From Seiridium cupressi (lineage: Eukaryota > Ascomycota > Sordariomycetes > Amphisphaeriales > Sporocadaceae), in the NCBI GenBank assembly GCA_036674765.1, contig JARVKI010000032.1, positions 62,001 to 126,000 on the forward strand: DNA of 64,000 bases. The letters are read 5' to 3'. The position numbers were made by a program, and so were the translations under genes. Below, in pieces: positions 11,401-22,898 of the stretch. The stretch's first letter is position 1. Each line of letters starts with the position of its first letter. The notes under the pieces were generated by a model. The model did no database searches, was not told the DNA's origin, and saw nothing but the letters and a program-made list of their open reading frames with translations.

Positions 11401-12222
11401 TGTGTAGACGTCTCTAAGATGAGGCCACACAGTCGAGTCTAGAAAGACGTAGGTCTTATTCCAGGCCCAGAGAGTTGAAGGAACAGCCGTCTTGGTCGTA
11501 AAAGCCGAGGCATGATCGTAGCCTTTCAGGGCATAGGGCTGGACGAACAGGTATGAAGGGAGAACGACATCGTGGTATGTCTGCAGAGCGTTCGTCTTGG
11601 CAATGTCGTAGTACGGCGTGACGGCAGCCGAGGCCTTGTTGACGTGCGGGGCGACAGTCTGGTCATACTGGGTCTTGGCCAGGCCTTGGTACTTGACGAG
11701 CTGAGGCTGCACATTCTTCTCCCATTGTGTCGCGCTGAGCACACGCGCCTTTTCCAGCTGAGGTCCTCCATATTTCACAGCGTACGTTCGGGACGGGGTG
11801 ATGACGACACGGTCGACGGTATCGTAGTAGGGCTTCGCAAGGTCGACATAGGGTGCAGCATAGGCATCGTAGTACGGCGTCAGATGCGGTGTTACGGCCT
11901 GCTTGGCCTGGAAGTATGGCTTGCAAATCTTTGGTGTCGTTTCATTGCAGGCTTCGAGAGTGGCTGGGCAACGGAAGAGCACGGTCAAGATGGAGTACCA
12001 TATGGACAATCTAGCAGCAATGCTGAAGATACGTCCCAGGAAGCTCGAGTTCGCCTTGGCTGGCGGCGTCGGCCTCCTTGGGGTCACACTGTGACCATTG
12101 ATGCTGCCATTCACGCCATTTATGCCGTTCACCTTGTTGTTGCCGTTGACCGAACCATTCGTGTGTCCGTTGGCGTAGCCATTTGTATAGCCATTCGTTT
12201 TGCCGTTCATTTTGCCGGCCAT
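8448..12222 (-). CDS. Large Ala/Ser-rich repeat protein, predicted type II ER membrane protein with C-terminal RDEL
   Basis: Two exons: 12222-11306 and 11247-8448 (58-bp intron, donor GTAAGT, branch GCTAAC), giving 1238 residues. Residues 5-44 are an Asn-Gly repeat tract. A basic stretch (PRRP, about 48-51) precedes a single membrane segment at about 65-83. Cysteines (85, 92, 100) and an N-E-T sequon follow it, which suits a lumenal C-terminal side. Next come Pro-Tyr-Tyr-rich amphipathic repeats (PYYD, PHV) to about residue 250, a Glu/Lys-rich helical region (about 370-600), an acidic Pro/Thr/Ser linker and an Ala/Ser-rich helical tail with 18-residue repeats (about 1100-1170). The chain ends HLRDEL, a KDEL/HDEL-type retrieval signal. 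Similar Dothideomycete proteins may carry the label transcription factor HOXA13; no homeodomain is present here. Function is unknown; lumenal lipid or surface association is a guess from the amphipathic repeats. Confidence 0.8.
8782..8889 (-). repeat. Two tandem 54-bp coding repeats
   Basis: Units 8782-8835 and 8836-8889 align end to end with scattered substitutions, and a partial third copy starts at 8890. Each codes 18 residues of the pattern YAS-AG-YAASATDAAAD within the Ala/Ser-rich tail of the RDEL protein. Differences are mostly at third positions, so the duplication is not recent and the protein sequence appears constrained. Confidence 0.8.
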
Positions 12223-13599
12223 GGTGAAAGAAGACCCCTAGTCGACACGATGGGGTTTTTTGGTATCACTGTCAAGTCGACTGCGAAAGCGTGGAAGTTG
12301 AAACAGCTCCAGGCTGGTGTCGTGGTTGGAAGTATTTACCTTGAGATCCGGCGGTGCAGGGTGAGATGGGTAGAACTCGGCACACTAAAAGTTGGAAGCT
12401 TGTGCCCTGAAGTTGGCGCGCAACCCAGAAGCTAGAAGCTTGGATGACGCTAATGGCTTGGGACGGCGTGTGGATGTGCAGGTGCTAGGCCACCGGGTGG
12501 ATCTTGGTTCTTGGTTCTTGATAGGTATTGCAGATTGCACGTCTTTGTTATCGCGACTTGCGAATCCGCTATGCAGTGCAGAAGGGCTGGGAAGACAGCT
12601 GAAGGTCGCCGACAGTTTCGATGGGGGAAATCGTAAGAATGGGAACAAGCAGTCCCAACAAGTCTTGCCCGGACTTCAATCGATGAAGCAACGGCGGACC
12701 GGCGGACAAACACACCAGCACACACGTGCCGCCTGTGGCTGCTTGAAGATGGTGGGCGGGGAGCTTATGTGCCGCAGGCAAAGATACTGATAACAGACAG
12801 ACCCGACAGTTATGCCGTTCAATGCTAAGAGCGTGTCGTGATGAGGTCGAGGCAACGGCAACGACCTGGATCAGTCACAATGTCCACAACACGGAGATTT
12901 TCAAGGTCAAAGGTAGTCTTGCTTTGGTACCCGGAAACAGAAGATGCTTCCCTGTAGCACGTTCGAAGGGTTGCTGATCGAGGAGATCACAGCCTGACAC
13001 TGACGACGGGGTTGGACGATTCCGTTCCCTGCACTACCCAAAGTCTGTGTTTAAGTGAGACCTATCTATTGGCTGGCCACCCAAGGTCAGAAAGCGTGTT
13101 TGATGTTCAGCAGCGGGGTCGCGTCAAGCATTCATCACACCATCCAAGTATCCAGTATCCTTTAGATGAAATGCCCATTAATCAACAGCCTACTCGCATG
13201 CAAAAGCTAGCTCGTACAGCCGGGGCGTGAGCTTCTCAGTGCTCGCCAAGTCCATCGACAGTCCGGGTTTTTAATCTCTTGCTGTCTCGTTCGCACCCTG
13301 TCCACCTCATCTCCAAATGGTCTGTAACTCAAACAAACACCATGGACGCGAACCACATCGGAATTCTTGGAGCTACAGATCTAGCGCGACTGGTTACCGA
13401 GCTTCACACGTCATCGAGCTTGTGATAATCCACTGGATTTCCAGATATCGGCATATTGATAACGATGCCAAGAGTGCATGACTGCAAGCGTGCATGTATG
13501 CTGATTACTCAAGGTAAGTTGGCTGCCAGCTGGCAGACAGCTGTCACTGGGCTAAGCCTCACACTCTGCCGCATGTATAATGGACCTCTTCCTGTTTTT
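12223..13599. other. Gene-free stretch, first part of the desert
   Basis: Upstream region of the RDEL protein gene. Short frames on both strands show no motif or splice-consistent extension. Composition is still mixed here, before the AT-rich block that follows. Confidence 0.45.
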
Positions 13600-15600
13600 C
13601 CCGGGATACATTTTTGTTCATCTACAATGTCCGTGTGCGTAAAATAAAAGCTCTCTCGATTTTGATGGTACTTACGAGTGTCTTGGATCATATATAATAA
13701 TGGAGGAAGAAGCAGTGACACTCGCCTATATTGACGATCCGCCCACGCGTTGACTTTTATACATTAAAATTTGAAAACACTATTCACCAATGAACTATGC
13801 CTTGAACCAATTATTTTCATTATATTTCATATGACCTTTCTTTGGCTTACGGTTTGACTTAGTTAGGTCGACCATCAGTTATTTACTATCAACACGCGTC
13901 TTGGCAGTCCTTTTCCTTCGGTCGAAGACTCTCTAGCATATCTTGGCTCTTCAACAAAAACTACAACAGCACTTGGGGGTTTCTCTGTCTACCGCTCAAC
14001 GTACAAAGACGAGCAACTCCGTGAGAACTACTTGAAGCATCTGTGGCGAGGTATGGTGAACAGTATGCGGTCTGAAAACCGTGCGTACGCTTCCGGGTGT
14101 TTCGCTGTTGCGTCGGTTTTTAAGCTCATCGAGAAAGCAAAACGTGCAAGAGTCGCAAGGGAAAACAATTTTCGAGGTCTGGGAAAGGTTCGCTCAAGCA
14201 GAAAACGTCCCCAAACAAAGTCGATAGGAGACATGGTACGATTATTTCATTCATGTCGATAAAGTGACTTGAGCAATGTTTTAGCGTGCACTTCAGTACA
14301 AACCCAAGCATAACCTGAAAGATCAAGGCGTCGCGGTATACGTCGTATCTCTCAGGTGGGAGTGGGATAAGGCTACATACAGTTTTCCTGAGGAACAACA
14401 ACGACGATGGAGATGAAGATGGGCCGAAGATGAGGCAATATATAGTATCTATTAATATCATATTTAATTCATCAGACCAGAGTGTATTGACAACCTAGTA
14501 TTCGGCGGTGGACCATGATATGTCTGTATGATTTTGCCAATTCGTGTGCCCAGCTGACTTCATTTGAGGATCGATGAGAATTCAATGATTCAGGTATTCA
14601 TGAAGACTGTGGTCAATGCTAAAACTGCATGCCGGTTTGAGAGTTGTCATCGTAGTGAGACACTCATCAATCAAATTGTAAGATAGCTTCGAGATATGAA
14701 AACCATGGAATTGGAACACCTGTTCCATCTTTGATCATCCCAATAATTGCTAGGCAAACTACTATTATCCACTAATAAGTTTGTGAAAAATCACCAGCTG
14801 ATTTAAGGACAATGAAAGTGCCGAACCCAAGAAGTCAAGGACACGGAGACATAAAAAGAAGGGATGAGTCTACAGTAGCATCGTCACTGTCACGACATGT
14901 TGAGATTATAGATTATCGTTGCGGGCTCGGCACTTGCCATTACTTACTGATATCCATGGCAATTTGTAATTCTCTATGCCCTATCCCTCTATTCTCAGGA
15001 AGCTTATCCGAGAATATCCCCGTACGGAGTGCTTATTTTGAAACTGGCCTCGACCGACTCACTAAAAATGTTATTTGAATATCGTCCTGCTTCACTCCGT
15101 GCTGAGATATGGCCATACATATAACTGACGCGGAGCATTCAACCGGATATTTAGCCATGTTAGTCTAAGATGCATTGATTCATCGCTAACACGTTTAGTG
15201 ACTCGGGCAATTAGAGGACTTAACACTAATGCAGTGGCTATTTTAACCACGAGCCGCAGAGGGCGTTGCAATGGTCGGGTTCACACACACCATGTCGTGC
15301 ATCAACTCATAATTGTACCTCATACATTACCTGTATTAAACTCTTGTCGAGCTTTGAACCACGGCTTTACGATTTCTACCTTGAAGCCATCTAGATATAC
15401 AAGTATTTGTGAGGGTTAATGAACTGGCGGAATCCAAGTTCACGAAAATTCATTCGACATTCCACCCATCAACTAAGACTTAGATTCGATCCCCTAAAGT
15501 GTAGAGGCCAGGGGTTTCGCCATAGCGCTTCGGAAACCAACCCACCGCCATATGATGGCTTACACACATCCGTCTTTGCATGTCATTAGTACTTGCGGAC
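13600..15600. other. AT-rich gene desert containing one coding relic
   Basis: This block is visibly richer in A and T than the flanking genes and holds no intact gene. An open plus-strand stretch at about 13870-14262 reads like protein (YLGSSTKTTTALGG, then FSVYRSTYKDEQLRENY). It has no start codon or recognised domain and is best taken as the remnant of an old gene or element. Confidence 0.5.
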
Positions 15601-17703
15601 AACTACCAGCTCTTTGTAAGAGCGAGAGGAATGAGATAACATGGTCCATATTAAGGCCGACGGTTGGCTTTCGGGATGGACACCGAAAGACGCTCGTAGG
15701 AATCTTAAATTCGATATGAGATCAATGGTGCAGCAAGTGCTACAAATAGGAGCAGTTGTCACCAGAACTTTCATGCGTCTTAGGGATCAGGACTTGAAAG
15801 GCAGTCATGTAGCTATGAGCTGCTAAAGAGATCGTAAGGACGAAGGCGGCGGACTTTGATACAAAGTATTAGAGCTCAATCCTTTCTCGACGAGCAGTTC
15901 GATGCAGTTTCGTCAAACGTCCGAGCATCGGCGCCAATCGGTTTCTGGGGTGGGCAATTTTCTCGTCCTACCCCCGATACAGCAAACAACAAAGCCCGAG
16001 ACTGCGACGTGCCCCATAAGATTCCGAAACCAATATCACAAATGCAGTGCTGGATACCGCCAGACCCAATGTCGCATATCCATAGTTTCGGTATATCGAA
16101 GTGCAGCGCGTTTTTTAGGCGAATCAGAATGTCGCAGATGGCGCCAGGCTCACGGAGAGCTTTGCTTTCGGAAGATTCAGAACCAAAATCATAAGATCCA
16201 ATGAATGGCGATCATTCGACATCCCGCGTTATTTCGCAGGCCCCTCGGGCAAATCCTAGTCGCTCAGCACACCAGTGCCCCAAAAGCCGCCAGCCCGCGA
16301 AGGCTCCCTTGTAGCGGCTTACGGGAACCCTGTAAGTGTTTCTTGGCAATAGCTTGAATGCGCCGCATCTATCGTCTCCAACATCGTGTTGTGATTCCCA
16401 TCAACGCGAATCTGTCCTTGCTCCCCGATCGGGTTTTCTTCGTGAGTTTATCGTAACAGTTTCACTCGGGTCACTTGATGCACTCCGGATTTCAATCTCC
16501 AGGGGCATCTCCGCTCGCTCCAGACTCCTCCGCGGTCCCGGCGGACAAAGACCACATGTTCTTTGATGGGCCGGCAGCACCGGACCGATTGCGACTGAGC
16601 GCACGGGGTTAGCGTTTGAGAGTGCCCAGTTTTCTTTTCTCCATGATCTCACCGATTGTTTCTGTCAGCAACAAGCGGGTAACCCAATTCCCGGCTGGTC
16701 GTGTTTCCCCAGGATTTGAAGCGCAAAGTATGTCCTGAGTCGCGAGATCTAGTCTGTGGAGCTTGGGTACTGCCACGAGCCGGCAAGGACGCAAGATGAA
16801 TTTCACGCCGACTTTACTGAAGAGTCTGGAGCCTCGAAGATTGGAAACTTTCAGGTTGATCGGATCTTCAAAGCATCCTCCAAGGTTCCGGCTCTAGTCG
16901 CAATGCCAAGGGGACATTAAATATACCTCAACGTCCCCGACTCGCGATTCCGTCGATATCAGCACAATTGTGACATTCCACTGCCCACGACCCTGACGGC
17001 TCGCCGTCGTAGCCCACAGCCCACTACTGTCTGGGGGGGCCCTAAAAGAGGGTAACTGCGTCATAGTGGATATCTGGGATTTCGACTGCATGCGCGCAAC
17101 TTGATCGCAATCCTACAATATTTCACCCGTCGAGCTGGGGGGACTGGGGAGTGTGCGCACGTTGCTTATGTCCTGATCGAGAGTAGTACGGAGGTAACTC
17201 TCACGGGCAGTGCGGTCATAACACTGTGATTGGCCTGTCCTGTCCTTTTCGGTGCGCAAATCCAGCAAGATGCGCAAAGGCAGCTGCATATTTGTCTGGG
17301 GTATCCGTACCACCGATTCACTCGAGGTTCCTTGGTCCGTTCCAAAAAAAAAATTACTCGAGGCACAATTACATCATTCTGGGTCGTCATGGTGGTCATC
17401 CCCGTCTTCCAGCCATCCGTCGCTCGCACTCCACATGTACAGATGTATGTAGGGAGCAGAGTAGCGTGGGACTAACAAGCTCGAACGTGGTTCCCAGAAA
17501 CTTTTCTCCATACACGCTAGATCTATAGAGGTTCTCCTAGGCAGTACATATTCCTGGCTTGCCCGGATTGATATTTCTTATATTGTCATACTCGTATCGG
17601 CTGTCTTTTCCATGCCCTCGAATCTCGAGATACCCACTAAACATCATATGCAAGCTCTTGTTGTCATACATCAATCCCATTGAGGCCTTCATCAGTCGCG
17701 ACG
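15601..17703. other. Gene-free stretch upstream of the polyamine-type MFS gene
   Basis: Less AT-rich than the preceding 2 kb. Only short, mutually inconsistent frames occur and none carries a recognisable motif. The last few hundred bases should include the promoter and 5' UTR of the MFS gene. Confidence 0.45.
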
Positions 17704-19959
17704 ATGGGCGCGCTCAATGAGAAAGAGCACACCGAAACAGACCATTCATCCAATAGTCATGGTCGCCATGGCCCCTTAAAGCCCGCCAACGAGACTGTTG
17801 GCGCTCGCGACGAGAGAAAGGAAAAGGATGCAGTCGCTACTGGGAAACGAGAGTTGAAAGAGGAAGATTGTGAGGATCAGTTAGGATTCGCGTTTTCATC
17901 ATGGTACAAGTGGTGGATTCTGGGCGTCATCTTCCTCGTCCAAACCTCGATGAATTTCAATACCTCACTGTACTCGAATGGATTGGGCGGTATCTCGGAG
18001 AAATTCAACGTCAGCGAACAGGCCGCACGTGTGGGTGCCGCCATCTTCCTCGTCTTTTACGCCTTCGGCTGTGAGCTATGGGCGCCATGGTCTGAAGAAT
18101 TCGGACGCAAGCCGGTCTTGCAGTTGTCGCTCCTCCTGGTCAACATTTGGTGTCTTCCGGTAGCTCTTGCTCCCAACTTTGGCAGTCTTCTGGTTGGTCG
18201 TGCCCTCGGTGGTCTGTCGTCGGCAGGTGGCAGTGTCACCCTCGGCATGATTGCAGATCTTTTTGACTCGGACCACCAACAATACGCCGTGGCTTTTATC
18301 GTCTTTTCGTCCGTTGGCGGTTCAATTCTCGGGCCCATCATTGGCGGTTTCGTGGAACAGTATCTGGCGTGGCAGTGGACCATTTGGATTCAACTCATCT
18401 TTGGCGGGTTCGTCCAACTTCTGCACCTGCTCACTGTGCCAGAGACTCGTACTACCATTATGCTGGACCGTATCGCCAAGAAGCGCAGAAAGACCGGCGT
18501 CGATCCCAACATATACGGACCCAACGAAATTGAGTCCTTCTGGGACCGTTTTACCGTTAAGGAACTCTTGTACACCTGGCTGCGACCATTCCGCATGTTC
18601 CTGACAGAACCCATCGTGCTTACACTCTCGCTTTTGTCCGGGTTTGCAGACGCATTAATCTTCATGCAGATCCAATCGTTCGCGCTTGTCTACAAGCAGT
18701 GGGGCTTCAGCGCATCACAAATTGGTCTTGCCTTCATCCCTATCGGCATTGGGTACGTCATTGCATGGTTGTCGTTTATCCCCGCCATCAAGCGCAACAA
18801 GGCGGCGCGTCTGCGAAACCCCGACGATGAACATGCGCAATACGAATCTCGACTGACCTGGCTCTTGTACACCGCTCCATGTCTTCCAATCGGCCTCATC
18901 ATCTTTGCTTGGACGAGTAGCGGACCCCCGCTGCATTGGATTGGTACCATGGTCGGATCTGCCATCATTGGTATTGCTAACTATGCCATCTACATGGCCA
19001 CTATGTAAGCAACTCTTGCTGTTATTGCATTATAACCCATCTCAAGAGGAAATATTGCTTAACCAGGCGGTTTTGCTCTTGAATAACGACCACCACCCCT
19101 CAATATCTCACAAAGCATCTCCAAGAGAGTTCCGCTAACCCAGACTGTTTTTAGCGATTATATGATATGTGCTTATGGCCCTTACTCTGCTTCTGCTACC
19201 GGTGGTAATGGGTGGTCTCGAGACTTTCTGGCTGGTGTCCTCACAGTGCCAGCTACACCCTTCTATTCCAACATTGGCGCCGAAAAGGGCAGGAACCTCG
19301 AGTACGCGTCGACAATCTTGTTTTGCATTTCTGTCCTCCTTGTGACAGCCGTCTATGTCATCTACTGGAAGGGACCTGCTCTTCGAAAGCGCTCGCCGTT
19401 TGCTCAAACTCTTGCATCTGGCGCTTCAGAGCAAGACGGACGACGACTCAGTTTAGTGCGCACTCGCTCAAGCGCTACCGGTGCAGGACGAAAGGCCTCG
19501 GCCAGGCCAGGTCCAGGTTCAAGGCGCAGTTCTTATGCCGCCAGCCATCGTGCAGCGGAGCGACGCGCCAGTCACAACGTGAGCCGGAACGCCAGTCGCC
19601 ATCACAGTCGGGCGAACAGCTTTGAAGGCACAACCTCGCGACCTATTACGCCAGGTACCGCGACGCCCGCAGGCCATCACACGCCAGCAGGTCATCATAC
19701 ACCATCAGGGCCGCACGCAGCTCGGCCTGGTCTGACCGATCGCTTTGGCACAGCGTCAAGGCGCAGTTCTTATTACGCTAGCAAGAACGCTGCTAGCAGG
19801 AATGCAAGTCGCAACGTAAGTCGCGACAATAGTCGGAGGAACAGCCTCGAAGCATCAGACACAGTCGAGTCGGAAATTGGCCCGGGCCACGGGCATCACC
19901 TCAACGATCGCTTGGCGCATTTATCTACCATTCCTTCCGTCCAACAAGGCCCCGAGTAA
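17704..19959 (+). CDS. MFS transporter, polyamine/multidrug (TPO1/Caf5-like) type, with long Arg/Ser tail
   Basis: Exons 17704-19004 and 19155-19959, 701 residues. The 150-bp intron (donor GTAAGC, acceptor TTTTTAG) joins IYMATI to DYMICAYGPYSASATGG. The upstream in-frame codon at 17680 is TTG, so the first ATG at 17704 (MGALNEKEHTETD) was taken. A hydrophilic, charged N-terminus of about 75 residues leads into twelve predicted membrane segments. Seen motifs: EEFGRKP after TM2, LVGRALGG, LGPIIGG, YGPYSASATGGNG. These fit the DHA1 polyamine/fluconazole-resistance branch, plasma-membrane proton antiporters for polyamines and drugs. After the last segment (VYVIYWKGPALRKRS) comes a tail of about 190 residues with two RRSSY modules and AGHHTP repeats. 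Exact substrate is not deducible. Confidence 0.87.
19519..19860 (+). repeat. Duplicated Arg/Ser tail module in the MFS gene
   Basis: An identical 18-nt string starts at 19519 and 19756, 237 nt apart. Each opens a module of about 35 residues beginning SRRSSY and ending R(A/R)NS(F/L)E, with interspersed SRNASR and NVSR motifs. Between them lie two AGHHTP copies. The modules carry several basophilic-kinase-like serines (RRSS, RRNS). Confidence 0.75.
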
Positions 19960-20600
19960 AATTTGGGAGGGTCGTTCGGAGGAAATGGACGGAGAAGGAT
20001 GAGCTACAGTCATTATGAGACTATGCATTCAAAGGAGTTTGATGGGTGATACCTCAATGGATTTGGTTGATTATGCATTCTCAAGTTCGAGAACATTACA
20101 AATATTCTAGATATTCCTATGATGGTATAGAAGTAGAGTTACAAGTATCTAATGAGATCAATGCTTAAAATTTATTCTCTATCCTCCTGTGGGGCATATT
20201 TTTTATTATTACAAGTCGTTTTAACTGCAGTGACAGCTCGGACAGAACATAATATAATTATACAGCAAAGCTCACTCGTCCACGCCCGTTGGTGGTCGCA
20301 CAAGTGCGGGTGTTCGTAATGAAACTACCCAAACTACATATGTTGTCAAAAGTGGCAGAAATACAGTTCTTGGATTGGGTGATATGGCCACACTGACATG
20401 GATCAACCAAATGCCGGTCTGCACATCGCGGTTGTACTTCATGGTGTTTCGTATCCACCAGGCAATTGGGTCGCTGAATGGCCATGTATAAGAGCTCTAC
20501 ACCCTTTTGTTCGAGGCGCGGGGGTAGAAGTTTGGGACTGTTCTTGTCATAACCGATTGATCTCACCAGACCAAGTCATGGGTCAAGAACGGCAATAGTG
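19960..20600. other. Intergenic, AT-rich
   Basis: 3' flank of the MFS gene and the lost 5' end of the P450 pseudogene. Runs of A and T are frequent after 20100. No gene was seen. Confidence 0.5.
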
Positions 20601-22595
20601 TCACTATTCGATATCTATAATGTCTCCTTACTTCATGCGTTACCAATCGTACTTTTGACAATTGTCACAGGTCTCACGATCCGATTTATCCACAACATCT
20701 ACTTCCACCCTTTATCACGATTTGCGGGACCATGGTAGTAGGCGACTTTTAGAGTTATTTCATGCCCCGTATAGCCTGTTTCGGGAGTTCACCCGTTCCT
20801 CGTTCAGCGTTTCTGCTCTTGAATCATGGTTTCCAACTCCCGATAACTCGCCAAGTATGTTCGAAGAAGCAATCACTGACTCCAGGTGTTGTAGTGCGGC
20901 GGCCTCATCTCTACCAAGCGCTCTCATTTCCATCTGGAAAGTTGAGCCACAATGGCTTTTCGCCCTCGCAAGGAAGTACGGAAGTGCGTTGTTACCTCTA
21001 TACGCGCTGGCGAACTATGCATTTTGTTCTGACATTATGGCTTGCTAGCTGAGAGGCCCATCAGAATTGCACCCAACCTACTCCTTTTTGCTCGGCCGTC
21101 GGCCTTGAAGGATATCTATTGGGACTCGGCCATGAACAACAAATCAGAATTCTACGGAACAGGGGCCTTAGGACCGCCTGCTCTGTTTACTACTCTCCAC
21201 GGAAGGTTCATCAGCAGCTGCGCAAGCCTCTGGGCGGAAATCAGATAACTGACAGCAAGCGTTTGATACCGGGATACTCCAATTAACTCATTACGTCTTA
21301 GTGGTCGATGGGTTTTCTGAAGAATACATGGGAAGCCCGTATTGATGATCAGATCAATCTTTTCGTTGAGAAGATGACGGAGTTGGCGAAGGCGGAGAAG
21401 GAGATAGTGTTGTCAGACAAAGTAGCGTTTGTATAGCCATCCCAAGGTCCACGTCGGCTCAACTGACGAAACGACAGCGAGTTTGCCGCAGATATCATAA
21501 CCATGCTGGCTTTCACGGAGCTGTGGGGATTTGTGCGCAACGGGCGGGATGAACGCGGCATGCTTGAGTCATGGCGCCTTGGTCTTCCCTTCTTCGGCCT
21601 CTCTGGACGTTGGCGATGGTTTCGTACGAACGTTATTGGCAACGACCACTTGGCAAAATTCTTCTTGCCGGCGATGAGCGATAAGAAAGGAATGGGCTAC
21701 CTATATGCACAAGCAAATCAAGAAGTGTCCGATCGCGAGACAAAGATGACGCGCGAGGGGGACACTTTCTATATGGAACGCCCTGATTATCTGCAATAGT
21801 GAGTAACTAGACACGCTTGCTGCTTGCCTGACTGACTGGGTCTGTTCAGCTGCGTGGAAGCCCGTGACTCCATTACCGGATAGCCCTTGACGCCCATTCA
21901 GAAGAGAGCTCATGTCACACTGCTCATCCAGGCAGGTGCTGATTCGACCGGGACGGCTTTGGGAAGTACACTTGGATTCTTGCTTTTGGATAGTCGTATC
22001 TTGGTCAAAGCGAGATGGGAGATTGAGTCGGCAGATCGAGCCAAGAAACTGAGTGACCCCATTGCATACGAAGAGTCCCGGCAGCTACTCCCATATATGG
22101 GCGCATGCATCAAGGAATCGCTACGGCTTAACCCGCCTGCCCCTAACCTCTTCTCACGTGTAGTTCCGCCGACAGGGAAAGAGATTGATGGAGTACAAGT
22201 TCCGGAAGACACAGAAGTCGCCACCGTTTCTTTCATTGTTCAGCGTGATCCGAAGCTCTATGCGCCGGATCCAGAGGTGTACCGCCCGGAGCGTTGGCTT
22301 GAAGCAGATGCGCAGGAAGCATCCGAAATGGAGGCTAGCCAATTCGTGTTTGGCGTGGGACCAAGAGTGTGCTTAGGCAAGGATATCGCAACGATGCAAC
22401 TGTGGAAGTTGCTGCCTCAGGTAAGTCATGACCCTCCAGCCAAGATCGGACATATTTGACGATCAAATTACCCAGATCATTCGGACCTTCGATCTCATGC
22501 TTATCGAGCCTGGTCAATATGTTGTAACTGGTGGCGTGGCATATAACCAAGATCTAAAAGTGCAATTGACGCTACGTAACGGGAAACAAGAATAA
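20601..22595 (+). pseudogene. Decayed cytochrome P450 (pisatin-demethylase-like)
   Basis: Plus-strand P450 with a broken front and a nearly intact back. A membrane anchor and FHPLSRFAGPW can be read at about 20620-20733 without an ATG, followed directly by two TAG codons. RPIRIAPNLLLF follows at about 21060, and HQQLRKPLGGN (about 21215) is out of frame with it. From 21300 the frame is sound: WSMGFLKNTWEARIDDQI, an intron at 21427-21477, a long exon, a second intron near 21799-21849, then a TAG just before PLTPIQKRAHV (about 21878). The core motifs survive: AGADSTGT I-helix, KESLR K-helix and FGVGPRVCLGK haem loop. A last intron precedes IIRTFDLMLIEPG. Two or more stops and a lost start mean no full P450 can be made. 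The first TAG fits TGG to TAG, a C-to-T change at CpA on the other strand. Confidence 0.87.
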
Positions 22596-22898
22596 GTGCG
22601 CGAGGAACCAGATTGGAACTCATGGTTGATCTTTCATTGCTTGAGGTATACTGTTGTTACAGCCGGCAAATAAGCCGTACGGACATGTAGCGAGAACTTC
22701 CGACTCATGTTCAGGTTAGTAGATATGTACCGGAAACGTGGTCGTTTGAAAGAGATCATTCATATACGGAAACTTGTAGCTATTGGGTAAACTGCAAATC
22801 GTCATCTTCAAAAGCTAGCCAGCGTGGGAGATAGCAGTCTGATCAAAGTTGTGAACTAATAGTAGTGATCAAGGGTCCAGTCCGCCGGTGAACCGAAC

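Noticed and set aside
11302..12222. Homeobox transcription factor label for the RDEL protein
   Set aside because: No homeodomain helix or DNA-binding motif is present; a membrane segment and RDEL tail argue against it.
15480..15545. A TTCGATCCC string suggesting a tRNA T-loop
   Set aside because: No matching A-box, anticodon arm or acceptor pairing was found around it.
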